64,000 nt of DNA from Sulfurimonas hydrogeniphila (GTDB lineage Bacteria; Campylobacterota; Campylobacteria; Campylobacterales; Sulfurimonadaceae). The translations under genes and the position numbers were made by a program. The notes beneath the pieces were generated by a model. The model was not told the origin of the DNA. It searched no databases and worked only from the letters and a program-made list of their open reading frames with translations. This document shows positions 8,797-16,412 of the stretch, piece by piece (the first letter of the stretch is position 1; every line of letters begins with the position of its first letter). The stretch covers positions 124,001 to 188,000 of the forward strand of contig NZ_CP035534.1 of NCBI RefSeq assembly GCF_009068765.1. The letters run 5' to 3'.

Positions 8797-10169
8797 ATGG
8801 CTCTGGCAATACGAAGGATGGTTTCATCCTTTCCGATGACAGACATAACGACATCAAGTCCCGGACCGCTCATTTTACCCAGCAGTGCCACACGAAGCGG
8901 ATTGCCGATTTTTCCAAAACCGATTTCCATCTCATTGACAAGGGCTTCCATCACATGATGATAGTCACTTGGCAGGTGCAGCTCTTTTGCTTCATCAAGT
9001 TTGTTTGCAAAATGTTCAAGAATTTCAATCGCATTGCCTTTAAAGGCTTTTTTGACCGCTTTTTCATCATATGACTGCGGTGTTGTCACTATCTCATTGA
9101 TAAGCGTTGCCAGCTCTTTGAGGGTTTTTGCCCGTTCTTTAAGGGCATCAAGCAAAATCTCTTTTTTATCGTGTGAACTTAGTACCACGCCAAAATCAGC
9201 GAGCAGTTCCGTCAGTTCTTCATTAGGTGTGTTTTTAATGTAGTGGGCATTGAGCCAGTCGAGTTTTTCCGTATTGTAAATGGAGGCTGATTTGTTGATG
9301 TCTTTTGGATCAAACAGCTCTTTCATCTCATCCATAGAAAAAATCTCCTGATCCCCGTGGCTCCAGCCAAGACGCACAAGAAAGTTAAGCAGTGCCTGTG
9401 GTAAATATCCCATCTCTTTGTATGCCATGACATCTGTCGCACCGTCACGTTTTGAGAGCTTTTTGCCCTGCGCATTGTGAATCATAGGGACATGGTAAAA
9501 TTTCGGAACATCAAATCCGAGCGCTTCATAAACGACGATTTGTTTAGGAGTGTTTGAGAGGTGGTCGTCTCCGCGGATAACTTCATTGATACCCATCAAA
9601 GCATCGTCTATTGCCACGACAAAGTTATAGGTAGGACTTCCGTCTGCACGGGCAATGACAAAATCATCCAAAATATCTTCTGCCTGAAAGACAATATCGC
9701 CTTTGACACCGTCATGCACGACTATTTCACCGCTTAGAGGTGCTTTGATGCGGATGACAGGATCAACACCTTCGGGAGGAGTTCCGCAAAAGTCACGGTA
9801 TCTGCCATCATATTTTGTCCGTTCTTTGTTTGCCATTTGTTGCTCACGCAAAGCATCAAGTTCCTCTTTGCTCATATAGCATTTGTAGGCTTTGCCCTCA
9901 TCAAGCAGCTGCTGTATGTATTTTTTGTAAATATCTTCACGTTTGCTTTGGTAGGTGATTTCTCCGTCTGCTTCAAGTCCAAGCCATTCAAATGCTTTTA
10001 AAATGGCCTCTGTTGCCTCTTGAGAATTTCTTGCTTTGTCGGTATCTTCAATGCGAAGAAGAAACTTTCCCTTGTTCTTTCTTGCCCACAGATAAGAAAA
10101 AAGAGCCGTGCGTAAACCGCCAATATGCAGATAGCCTGTAGGAGATGGAGCAAAACGAGTAACAACCAT
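8781..10169 (-). CDS. gltX: glutamate--tRNA ligase
   Basis: A class I aminoacyl-tRNA synthetase of 462 residues that charges tRNA with glutamate in the cytoplasm. The HIGH-type motif is HIGG (residues 15-18) and the KMSKS-type motif is KLSKR (about 236-240); the catalytic core TRFAPSPTGYLHIGGLRTAL is typical. Campylobacterota usually carry two GltX enzymes, one of which charges tRNA-Gln for later amidation. Sequence inspection alone does not show which one this is. The gene is divergent from the SurA-like gene, with a structured inverted repeat in between. Confidence 0.95.
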   Translation of the reverse strand: MVVTRFAPSPTGYLHIGGLRTALFSYLWARKNKGKFLLRIEDTDKARNSQEATEAILKAFEWLGLEADGEITYQSKREDIYKKYIQQLLDEGKAYKCYMSKEELDALREQQMANKERTKYDGRYRDFCGTPPEGVDPVIRIKAPLSGEIVVHDGVKGDIVFQAEDILDDFVIARADGSPTYNFVVAIDDALMGINEVIRGDDHLSNTPKQIVVYEALGFDVPKFYHVPMIHNAQGKKLSKRDGATDVMAYKEMGYLPQALLNFLVRLGWSHGDQEIFSMDEMKELFDPKDINKSASIYNTEKLDWLNAHYIKNTPNEELTELLADFGVVLSSHDKKEILLDALKERAKTLKELATLINEIVTTPQSYDEKAVKKAFKGNAIEILEHFANKLDEAKELHLPSDYHHVMEALVNEMEIGFGKIGNPLRVALLGKMSGPGLDVVMSVIGKDETILRIARAIEANI

Positions 10170-10193
10170 GATATACCTCTTGTGTTAGTGTTC

Positions 10194-10270
10194 ACTTCTT
10201 ATGTAAACTTAGCGTGAGGCTCAGACTGGCAAGGAGAATTTGCCCTCTAAGTTAAGGTTACATAAGAAGT
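10194..10270. repeat. 77-bp inverted repeat with inner hairpin, between gltX and the SurA-like gene
   Basis: The outer arms ACTTCTTATGTAA (10194-10206) and TTACATAAGAAGT (10258-10270) are perfect complements. A second pair, ACTTAG (10207-10212) and CTAAGT (10247-10252), continues the stem with a 5-base bulge. An inner hairpin, GGCAA...TTGCC, sits in the loop. The structure fills the divergent intergenic space. It could be a small inverted-repeat element or a structured leader of one of the two genes. Confidence 0.6.
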
Positions 10271-10343
10271 TTCTTGCAATTTTAGGCAATTGTTGGTTAA
10301 AGGCTGGTAAAATACTCTATTAAAATTAACAAAATGGATTTTT

Positions 10344-11180
10344 ATGTTTAAATTACTCGTATTACTTATGCTTGCAAGCTTAGTAAATGCAGAAGTCTAT
10401 GACGGTGTCGCAATTGTTGTAGAAGATAAAGCAATTACTCTGCTTGATATTGAAAAAGAGATGCAGCAGGCGCATATAGATGCAAAAAAAGCGTCCGACA
10501 TCCTTATTCGTAAAAAACTTGAAGAGCTTGAAATTGCCAAAAGAGATATTTCGGTTTCAAGTACGGAAGTGTATGATGATATTAAAAAAATGGCTGAAGC
10601 AAACGGATTGACAATCAGTCAGTTGTATGATGCTGTGAGAGAACAAAGCGGTTTGAGTTCTACAGAATTCAAAGAAAAAATAAAACAAAAACTTTTAAGC
10701 CAAAAGCTTTATGTTGCCATTGCAATGTCATCACTCTCCGAACCGACTGACGAAGAGATAAAAGAGTATTACGAGCTGCACAAAAAGCAGTTTAACCATC
10801 CCGAATCTTTTTCTGTCATCATAAACGAATCAAAAGACAAAAGCCGACTGCAGGAAAAAGTAGACAATCCAATGTTTTATGCACCCGATATCAAGACACA
10901 GGAGCAGGTATTGCCTTACAATAAAATTCCGCCACAGCTTGCGGCAATCTTGGAAAAAACACCCCCAGACCATTTCACTCCGGTTTTGCCTGACGGCAGA
11001 GGCGGTTTTATGTGTTGTTATGTAAAGTCGACAACAAAATCAAAAAAAGTGGATCTGAAAAAGCTGAAACCGCAGATCATCAATGCGATTATGGCAGAAA
11101 AACGTGAAGCGGTTTTGAGTGACTATTTTGCACGGCTTCGTGACAATGCAGATATCAACATTATCAGACTGCCCAAATAA
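10344..11180 (+). CDS. SurA-like periplasmic chaperone / peptidyl-prolyl isomerase
   Basis: A 278-residue exported protein with a signal peptide (residues 1-16, ending VNA) and a SurA N-terminal helical chaperone domain (VYDGVAIVVEDKAITLLDIEKEM). A short parvulin-like region (about 165-230) and a C-terminal helix that returns to the chaperone core follow. The parvulin part is small and may be inactive, as in other Campylobacterota SurA-like proteins. The likely role is helping outer-membrane proteins fold in the periplasm. The dCMP deaminase gene follows after 3 bp. Confidence 0.8.
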   Translation: MFKLLVLLMLASLVNAEVYDGVAIVVEDKAITLLDIEKEMQQAHIDAKKASDILIRKKLEELEIAKRDISVSSTEVYDDIKKMAEANGLTISQLYDAVREQSGLSSTEFKEKIKQKLLSQKLYVAIAMSSLSEPTDEEIKEYYELHKKQFNHPESFSVIINESKDKSRLQEKVDNPMFYAPDIKTQEQVLPYNKIPPQLAAILEKTPPDHFTPVLPDGRGGFMCCYVKSTTKSKKVDLKKLKPQIINAIMAEKREAVLSDYFARLRDNADINIIRLPK

Positions 11181-11183
11181 ACT

Positions 11184-11621
11184 ATGCTCAGCGATAAAAA
11201 TTTTATAAACATAGCTTCAGAAATAGCCTCAGCATCCAAATGCGTTTCAAAACAGGTCGGTGCTGTCATTGTCAAAGACGGACGCATCTTAAGCACAGGC
11301 TACAACGGAACGCCTGCAGGCTATACGAACTGCTGTGATCACTGGAACGACGAATACACCAAAGAGCACCATGAGTGGAGCAAGACATACGAAATTCATG
11401 CAGAGATGAACGCGATTATCTGGGCGGCGAGAAAAGGCATCTCCATTGAGGGCGGAACAATTTACGTCACTTTGGAACCTTGCAGCGAATGCAGCAAAAA
11501 CTTGATCGCCAGTGGCATCAAACGCATTGTATATGCCAAAGAGTATGAACATACTCACTCCAAAACCATCTCAAAGTTTTTGGAAGATAACGGAGTAAGC
11601 ATAGAGCAGTTAGCTCTTTAA
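11184..11621 (+). CDS. dCMP/cytidine deaminase family protein (ComEB-like)
   Basis: A zinc-dependent deaminase of 145 residues. The Zn ligands and catalytic Glu are in HAEMNAI and PCSEC, the layout of deoxycytidylate deaminases, which make dUMP for thymidylate synthesis. The substrate loop SKQVGAVIVKDGRILSTGYNGTP fits that family. The last ten codons and the stop lie inside a 51-bp repeat that recurs at 12745-12795 beyond a toxin-antitoxin cassette, so the 3' end of this gene marks the left boundary of an insertion. Confidence 0.9.
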   Translation: MLSDKNFINIASEIASASKCVSKQVGAVIVKDGRILSTGYNGTPAGYTNCCDHWNDEYTKEHHEWSKTYEIHAEMNAIIWAARKGISIEGGTIYVTLEPCSECSKNLIASGIKRIVYAKEYEHTHSKTISKFLEDNGVSIEQLAL

Positions 11622-11636
11622 AAGTTCTTTTGCTTT
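11586..11636 (+). repeat. left copy of the 51-bp direct repeat bounding the toxin-antitoxin cassette
   Basis: It matches 12745-12795 at 47 of 51 positions; the core GAGTAAGCATAGAGCAGTTA continues identically through GCTCTTTAAAA. This copy carries the end of the dCMP deaminase gene on the plus strand. On the minus strand it still reads KAKELLKS-stop, a relic of the arsC C-terminus (KAKEFLKS). The two genes were therefore probably convergent and overlapping before about 1.1 kb was inserted. Confidence 0.85.
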
Positions 11637-11842
11637 AGATATAGGAAGACGATTGCCATGCCTTGCGGGTATTTATTTATATCTAAACTACTTAAAAAAA
11701 TATAAAGGTTGGACACAACAGCAACAGATGTTAGTTGCTTAAGAAAATTTATCATTGTTTTTTGAAAATAAGTTTTAAATTTAATAGAAAAGCATCTATT
11801 ATTTTGTTAGAATAGTAGTATATGCTTAAAATGGAGTTCATT

Positions 11843-12076
11843 ATGCTAACCTTAAAACAAGAACAACTATTTGAAGAAATAGACATTTTACCGATAGATT
11901 TAAAAACTAAAATTGTTGATAAGTTACTGGCAAGTATCACACCTTCAAATGCTGCAATAGATTCTTTATGGATTAAAGAGGTAAATAGACGTAGAGATGA
12001 GATAGAAACCAATCAAGTTTCACATGTTAACGGGGATGAAGTTTTTAAAAAAATTTTTCAAAGATTAAACGCATAG
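11843..12076 (+). CDS. addiction-module antitoxin (TIGR02574-type)
   Basis: A 77-residue protein (MLTLKQEQLFEEIDILPIDL, later LLASITPSNAAIDSLWIKEVNRRRDEIE) of the putative addiction-module component family, which pairs with ParE/RelE toxins. The N-terminus is helical and the tail carries the conserved W-x-x-E-x-x-R-R motif. The ATG at 11843 has GGAG 6 bp upstream, so it is preferred over the in-frame ATG at 11822. It lies 1 bp before the toxin gene and inside the segment bounded by the 51-bp repeats. Confidence 0.85.
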   Translation: MLTLKQEQLFEEIDILPIDLKTKIVDKLLASITPSNAAIDSLWIKEVNRRRDEIETNQVSHVNGDEVFKKIFQRLNA

Positions 12077-12077
12077 T

Positions 12078-12371
12078 ATGATATATTTTTTTCACCCTGA
12101 TGCAGAAGCTGAACTTAATGCTTCAGTAAATTATTATGAAGAATGTCAAACTCATTTGGGTTTAGAGTTTGCACATGAAATTTACAAAACAATCCAAAGA
12201 ATTATAGAATTTCCAGATGCTTGGCAAAAGCTTGATAAAGATATTCGAAGATGTTTAACAAATCGTTTTCCCTTTGGTGTAGTTTACTATCAAAAAGATG
12301 ATGAAATAATAATTTTAGCAGTTATGCAACTTCAAAGAAAACCTAACTATTGGAAATCAAGAAAGACATAG
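12078..12371 (+). CDS. ParE/RelE-family toxin
   Basis: A 97-residue protein of the plasmid-stabilisation (ParE/RelE) superfamily: MIYFFHPDAEAELNASVNYYEE, a central GLEFAHEIYKTIQRI helix, FPDAW, and a C-terminal strand pair ending RFPFGVVYYQKDDEIIILAVMQLQRKP. The conserved Arg-x-F-P-F-x-V-x-Y motif is present. Such toxins block gyrase or cut mRNA; which one cannot be told here. It forms an operon with the antitoxin just upstream. Confidence 0.87.
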   Translation: MIYFFHPDAEAELNASVNYYEECQTHLGLEFAHEIYKTIQRIIEFPDAWQKLDKDIRRCLTNRFPFGVVYYQKDDEIIILAVMQLQRKPNYWKSRKT

Positions 12372-12532
12372 GAATTCCACCCCTGTGAGTAAATCTCCAC
12401 TTTTAGGGTGTAAAGTAACAAAGATGGCAGTTACTCACCCGAGTCCCCTCTGTAGTAAGAATCTATAGTTTTAAATTTTAAATAAAATTATGATAAATTA
12501 AAATGATAAAAATAATTTCAAAAGGTAGCAAA

Positions 12533-12691
12533 ATGACAGCACCAATAATTGAAGCAAAAAAAGTTATTGAAACTTTATTACAAGAGTCATCATATGATGA
12601 GATTATAAGAGAATTGGCTTTTGATAGAATGATTAAGAAGGGTTTGCAAGAATCTAAAAAAAGAAAACTTACTATTGAGAGTCTTTTTTAG
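12533..12691 (+). CDS. small orphan antitoxin-like protein
   Basis: A protein of 52 residues (MTAPIIEAKKVIETLLQESS, then YDEIIRELAFDRMIKKGLQESKKRKLTIESLF), all-helical and charged, like the C-terminal part of RelB or ribbon-helix-helix antitoxins that lack a partner. An in-frame ATG at 12503 would add ten residues; AAAGG before 12533 favours the shorter form. It lies in the same inserted segment as the toxin-antitoxin pair, 160 bp downstream, with no toxin of its own. The family assignment is weak. Confidence 0.5.
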   Translation: MTAPIIEAKKVIETLLQESSYDEIIRELAFDRMIKKGLQESKKRKLTIESLF

Positions 12692-12744
12692 ATTACAAAA
12701 CTAACTGTGCTTAAATGTCAGCAAAACATACGAGCCAAATGAAT

Positions 12745-12795
12745 GATAAAAGAGTAAGCATAGAGCAGTTAGCTCTTTAAAAACTCTTTTGCTTT
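12745..12795 (+). repeat. right copy of the 51-bp direct repeat bounding the toxin-antitoxin cassette
   Basis: Direct copy of 11586-11636 with four mismatches (two adjacent pairs). It supplies the C-terminal codons and stop of arsC on the minus strand. On the plus strand it still carries the last codons of the dCMP deaminase (GVSIEQLAL-like) with no gene in front of them. The segment between the copies is 1,108 bp. Confidence 0.85.
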
Positions 12796-13128
12796 TTCTG
12801 GCGGACGGGCGATGATTGCCTCTTTGTCATCTTTTATAATGATGGGACGTTCTATCAGTTTTGGATGCTCCGCCATCGCTTCTATAAGTTTGTCCTCATC
12901 TTTTTCATTTTGCAAATCAAGTTCTTTGTAAATGGCCTCTTTGGTACGCATCATCTCTCTCGCACTTTGCAGTCCGAGCATTTTTATAATGTTTTTGAGT
13001 TGTGCGGCACTCGGACGTTCGTCAAGATACTTGACAACATCGGCAGCAATACCGTTTTCTTCTAATATTTTAAGCGCCTCTCTCGATTTTGAACATCGCG
13101 GATTGTGTAAAATAGTGTATTTACTCAT
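12769..13128 (-). CDS. arsC: arsenate reductase family protein (glutaredoxin-type ArsC)
   Basis: A 119-residue thioredoxin-fold protein of the ArsC/Spx family. The active-site cysteine is in HNPRCSKSR (Cys12), followed by ALKILEENG and the Arg-Pro region LIERPIIIKDDKEAIIARPPE, as in glutaredoxin-dependent arsenate reductases. It would reduce arsenate to arsenite in the cytoplasm. There are no other ars genes nearby, so a different reductase role is possible. Its last eight codons lie in the right copy of the 51-bp repeat. Confidence 0.85.
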   Translation of the reverse strand: MSKYTILHNPRCSKSREALKILEENGIAADVVKYLDERPSAAQLKNIIKMLGLQSAREMMRTKEAIYKELDLQNEKDEDKLIEAMAEHPKLIERPIIIKDDKEAIIARPPEKAKEFLKS

Positions 13129-13198
13129 TCTCTTTCCTTTTTTTTAGTAGAATTTTACACTATAATAGTTGCAATTGATTAATAAAGAGGGTTTTGGA

Positions 13199-13708
13199 AT
13201 GAAATATAAAAACAAATCATTAAAACTTGCCGAGTTTGCAAGGGAGTTGTTGACAAAACATTCTCTTGAAGATGGTCTGCCTCTGATTGCAAAATATGTC
13301 AAAGATGTCATAGGTGCCGAGCGGTGTTCTATATTTATATATGATGCTGCTGCAAATGAGGTGTGGACAACCCTGGCGGATGAAGTTAAAAAAATAACAC
13401 TTCGTGCAGATAAAGGGTTGGTGGGGTATACACTCAAGGCAAAGAAACCTGTTGTAGCAAATGATGCCTATGCCCATCCGGAGTTTTTGCCCGAAATTGA
13501 TTCGGCGACAGATTATATTACAAAAAATATCATAACAGCACCAATATTCAGTTCCAAAAGAGAGATTATCGGGGTGATGGAACTTTTAAACAAAGAAGAA
13601 GGATTTGATGAAGAAGATGTCCGTTTTATGATATTTTTTGCACATTATGTCAGCGGATTTTTAGAACTGCTGCATACGTATTTAGATCAAGAAAAGAGAG
13701 TGGATTAA
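13199..13708 (+). CDS. GAF-domain protein (first of a tandem pair)
   Basis: A 169-residue protein that is almost entirely one GAF domain: ERCSIFIYDAAANEVWTTLA, GLVGYTLKAKKPVVANDAY, and NIITAPIFSSKREIIGVMELLNK. There is no output domain, so it would bind a ligand and act on a partner. The ATG at 13199 is preceded by GAGGG; the -10 TATAAT is at 13160-13165. The neighbour at 13710 is a paralogue separated by 1 bp. A regulatory role is inferred, the target is unknown. Confidence 0.8.
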   Translation: MKYKNKSLKLAEFARELLTKHSLEDGLPLIAKYVKDVIGAERCSIFIYDAAANEVWTTLADEVKKITLRADKGLVGYTLKAKKPVVANDAYAHPEFLPEIDSATDYITKNIITAPIFSSKREIIGVMELLNKEEGFDEEDVRFMIFFAHYVSGFLELLHTYLDQEKRVD

Positions 13709-13709
13709 T

Positions 13710-14204
13710 ATGAAACAATTAAAGAGAATTGCCGAATTCGGTAAAAAACTGATGACAACCAATGCGATTGATGATGCAATTGTTTTGATAAGTGATGAGG
13801 CAAAATCTCTTGCAGAGGCACAAAGATGTTCTATATTTATTGTGGACAGTGATGATGAGATACTCTGGACGACACACAGTGACGGAATGGGAAAAATCGT
13901 TGTCAGTGCGGATGCGGGGATAGTTGGCGCCACATATAAAAGCAAGACACCGCAGATAGTGAACAAACCTTATGAAGACGAGCGGTTTTTACAGCACATA
14001 GATAAAAAAAGCGGCTATCTGACCGAAAACATGCTGACAGTTCCTGTATTTGATTCAAAGAGAAATGTAATGGGCGTGATGCAGCTGCTTAACAAAGAAA
14101 CAGACTTTACCCCGCAGGATCTGGAGACACTCACTTTTTTTGCCAATTATGTAAGTGGAAGCCTGGAACTTGTACTGATAACACAGATACAAGGCGGGGA
14201 ATAA
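13710..14204 (+). CDS. GAF-domain protein (second of a tandem pair)
   Basis: A 164-residue single-GAF-domain protein, clearly paralogous to the preceding gene (shared RCSIFI-D, DAGIVGATYKSKTPQIVNKPY, NMLTVPVFDSKRNVMGVMQLLNKE, and FFANYVSGSLEL). The pair looks like a local duplication that has diverged considerably, and the two may form a heterodimer. It is followed by a hairpin terminator that starts inside its last codons. Confidence 0.8.
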   Translation: MKQLKRIAEFGKKLMTTNAIDDAIVLISDEAKSLAEAQRCSIFIVDSDDEILWTTHSDGMGKIVVSADAGIVGATYKSKTPQIVNKPYEDERFLQHIDKKSGYLTENMLTVPVFDSKRNVMGVMQLLNKETDFTPQDLETLTFFANYVSGSLELVLITQIQGGE

Positions 14205-14215
14205 ACACCTTGTAT
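14187..14215 (+). terminator. intrinsic terminator of the GAF gene pair
   Basis: Perfect 8-bp stem ATACAAGG / CCTTGTAT with a 13-base loop, followed by TTTCTC. The stop codon of the second GAF gene lies inside the loop. Confidence 0.65.
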
Positions 14216-14225
14216 TTTCTCGACA

Positions 14226-14459
14226 TTACATTGTAATATTGAGAACTTTGTGTGCTTTACTGATAAGTTCGTGATCAACAGCTCTGTCTGCAGGATCAAT
14301 GGCTTTCATTGTTTTTGCAAGGGTGACTAAAAGTGCTCCTGCTATTTCCGGAAGTTTGTTTTCAAGCTCAATTTCAAGTGATAAAACCGGTGGATAAAAG
14401 CTAAGCGTTTGCGCAACATCTTTTGCATCTGTTTCTGCTTCAAGTTTTTTAAATGCCAC
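14226..14459 (-). CDS. conserved hypothetical protein, 77 residues
   Basis: A small soluble protein (MAFKKLEAETDAKDVAQTLS ... DPADRAVDHELISKAHKVLN) with no signal peptide, cysteine or recognisable domain, probably mostly helical. It begins 12 bp after the lytic transglycosylase gene on the same strand and may be the last gene of that operon. Function unknown. Confidence 0.6.
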   Translation of the reverse strand: MAFKKLEAETDAKDVAQTLSFYPPVLSLEIELENKLPEIAGALLVTLAKTMKAIDPADRAVDHELISKAHKVLNITM

Positions 14460-14471
14460 CTATGTAGCAAA

Positions 14472-15452
14472 TTATTTAGTTTTTAGTAAAGTGTGAGCAT
14501 CATAGGCTAATCGAATGACGCCGACGGCATAGTTTGAGGAGTTGTTGTAACGCATAATTTTTTGTACATATTTTCTCATATACTGCAGGTGCTTTTTGCC
14601 TTTGCTGAAACATTGGTATGCTTTGCCGCTTTTGCTGCTTTTTTCATAGCAAAACGATGCATTGTCGTATTTGTAGGCATAGGCGTACCACTCTTGTTCT
14701 GTTTTTGGAATATCAGGCATTTTTTTCCAGTCAATGAGTGTGTCAAATTTTGCCTTTACATGTAAGAACTTCGCAGCAGAGAGGATGGCGTCTTCCATTT
14801 TACTCAAGTCTGCGACTTTGCCTTTGTAGCTGTCCGTGTAGATAAAACTGTTTGGCATAAACTGCGGGATGCCTATGGCACCGGCGTAGGAGCTTGCTAG
14901 ATTACACTGTTGGGGTTTGACACCTTTTTTGTAGCAGTGTTCTATAATCGAAGCCATATTTGTTTTGCCCATTTTTAAGAGCCACTTGTTTCGGTGGGTA
15001 TCGGGTTTTGTGCGTGTTACGATAGTGTTGAAAACAATGAAGGCATCATGTGTCGGTTTTATTTTGCCGAGTTTTGTCTCTTTGAGCAAAATGGCGGCAA
15101 TGATTTCACGGTTGACATGATATTTATTTTCGGCATAGTCGTAAACATCTTTGTATTTTTGAAGATTTTTTACCATTTTTGGAACATATTTTATCAGTAC
15201 ATTGTTTGCCTGTTTCTCTTTTTCTTTATGGTATTTTATTTTTGAAGGCTGTATGTATTTCCAGGTTATTTCATCATACTTTTGTGTTTTAAAATAGGAG
15301 AGTAGAAATTGGTTGGCATATTTGTAACTGACGCCGTGTTTGACGACTTTTTTGCAAATATCTTCATAATGTCTGTTTGTAAAATTGCAGTTGTCATATT
15401 TTGCAAAAAGTACACTGCCAAGGAGCAGTAAAAATATAAATTTAGTTTTCAT
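14472..15452 (-). CDS. lytic murein transglycosylase (MltB/SLT_2 family)
   Basis: A 326-residue exported enzyme with a signal peptide (residues 1-17, ending LFA). The catalytic Glu is in AAILLKETKLGK and the sugar-binding segment is SSYAGAIGIPQFMPNSF, both typical of MltB-type transglycosylases. These cut the MurNAc-GlcNAc bond and leave 1,6-anhydro-MurNAc ends, the substrates of the recycling genes upstream. It overlaps murU by 11 bp and closes the peptidoglycan recycling operon. There is no lipobox, so it is soluble in the periplasm rather than a lipoprotein. Confidence 0.87.
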   Translation of the reverse strand: MKTKFIFLLLLGSVLFAKYDNCNFTNRHYEDICKKVVKHGVSYKYANQFLLSYFKTQKYDEITWKYIQPSKIKYHKEKEKQANNVLIKYVPKMVKNLQKYKDVYDYAENKYHVNREIIAAILLKETKLGKIKPTHDAFIVFNTIVTRTKPDTHRNKWLLKMGKTNMASIIEHCYKKGVKPQQCNLASSYAGAIGIPQFMPNSFIYTDSYKGKVADLSKMEDAILSAAKFLHVKAKFDTLIDWKKMPDIPKTEQEWYAYAYKYDNASFCYEKSSKSGKAYQCFSKGKKHLQYMRKYVQKIMRYNNSSNYAVGVIRLAYDAHTLLKTK

Positions 15453-16101
15453 TGATTTCTTGAAGCCTTTGTGGTGTGCCTATATCATGCCACATTTTGT
15501 TAAATACTTCGCCACTGACAAGATTTTTGTCGATATTTTTTCTCAAAAGCGGAGCGAGCGGGCTTTTTTGTAACGCTTCGTTTTCAAAGAGTTTTGGATG
15601 GTAGTAGCCTATGCCGGAAAAGGTGTACATTGTTTTGTCTTTATTTGTTACAAGTCCATTTTTGAGTCCAAAGTCTCCTGTTGGATTGTGTACAGGATTG
15701 GGTACCAAAACAAGATGGGCAAACACGTCGATGAGTTTGAAATTCGGATTGAATTCATATTCGCAAAATATATCGCCGTTGACAACCAAAAAAGGAGCAT
15801 CTCCTAAAAGTGGCAGTGCTTTTTTGATACCGCCGGCACTCTCGAGGGCTCCGCTGTTTTGCTCATTCGAGTAGTGAATTCTGACATGCCACCGTGAGCC
15901 GTCTCCGAGAGACTCCTGGATTTTATGGCCAAGATGGGCAATATTGATAACGATCTCCTCAAAACCGTTTTGAGCCAGCTTTTCAATATGCCACTCTATC
16001 AGCGCCTTTCCCTTTACATGTAACAAGGGCTTTGGCAGAGTATCGCTCAAAGGACGTATGCGCTCACCCCGACCTGCCGCAAGTATCATCGCTTTCATCA
16101 T
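15442..16101 (-). CDS. murU: N-acetylmuramate alpha-1-phosphate uridylyltransferase MurU
   Basis: A nucleotidyltransferase of about 219 residues with the signature MILAAGRGERIRPLSDTLPKPLL, then NGDIFCEY (metal-binding Asp) and GDFGLK. Adjacency to amgK and anmK supports MurU, which makes UDP-MurNAc from MurNAc-1-phosphate and bypasses de novo synthesis. The start is set by AAGGAG 5 bp before the tandem ATGATG at 16101-16096; the longer frame to 16155 runs into a repeat element and is rejected. A related sugar nucleotidyltransferase role (for example in cell-surface glycans) cannot be fully excluded. Confidence 0.87.
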   Translation of the reverse strand: MMKAMILAAGRGERIRPLSDTLPKPLLHVKGKALIEWHIEKLAQNGFEEIVINIAHLGHKIQESLGDGSRWHVRIHYSNEQNSGALESAGGIKKALPLLGDAPFLVVNGDIFCEYEFNPNFKLIDVFAHLVLVPNPVHNPTGDFGLKNGLVTNKDKTMYTFSGIGYYHPKLFENEALQKSPLAPLLRKNIDKNLVSGEVFNKMWHDIGTPQRLQEINEN

Positions 16102-16142
16102 ATGCTCTCCTTTTTTTATGGGTTTTAACCTGGCTATTCGTC

Positions 16143-16412
16143 TTGAAAGACACAAAGCCCGCGCTACAGAAAAAAATTTAGTTTTTTTCTAAGTCATGCT
16201 TTAGCATAGAAAGTACGGGTTCCGGGAAAATCATTTAACTTAATGGAACCCAGACTTCAGTCTGGGCTGAGTTGCTGTCAAAGTACAAGGCGAAGCTAAA
16301 GCATCGCTTCCGAAGAGTTTAGCACATGTTCTTTGAAACCTAGACTTCAGTTTCAATGACATTAAGTTAAGCGGCTTTTTCGGAACCCAGACTTCAGTCT
16401 GGGCTGAGTTGC
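16143..16412. repeat. REP-like repeat, copy A (murU-amgK gap)
   Basis: The first 81 bp (16143-16223) match 18487-18566 at about 76 positions. A 31-bp unit beginning GGAACCCAGACTTCAGTCTG occurs twice as a direct repeat, at 16245-16275 and 16382-16412, with a decayed third copy near 16335. Each unit folds as CCCAGACT-TC-AGTCTGGG. The stretch CGGCTTTTTCGGAACCC (16372-16388) is shared exactly with copy B. The right end runs into amgK and supplies its last codons (LSPD-stop). Confidence 0.8.

Noticed and set aside
11637-11842. Minus-strand reading of the region left of the antitoxin as a remnant of a longer gene (RHGNRLPISKAKELLKS)
   Set aside because: The frame is stopped immediately upstream and only the last eight codons match arsC; described as part of the repeat instead.
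12372-12502. Inverted repeat GTGAGTAA/TTACTCAC after the ParE-type toxin, considered as an integron attC site
   Set aside because: No GTTRRRY/RYYYAAC core sites in the right order and no integrase; the segment is better described by the 51-bp flanking repeats.
16101-16155. Longer murU start encoding CLSRRIARLKPIKKG
   Set aside because: The extra codons lie in the repeat region, and a perfect ribosome site precedes the internal ATGATG.
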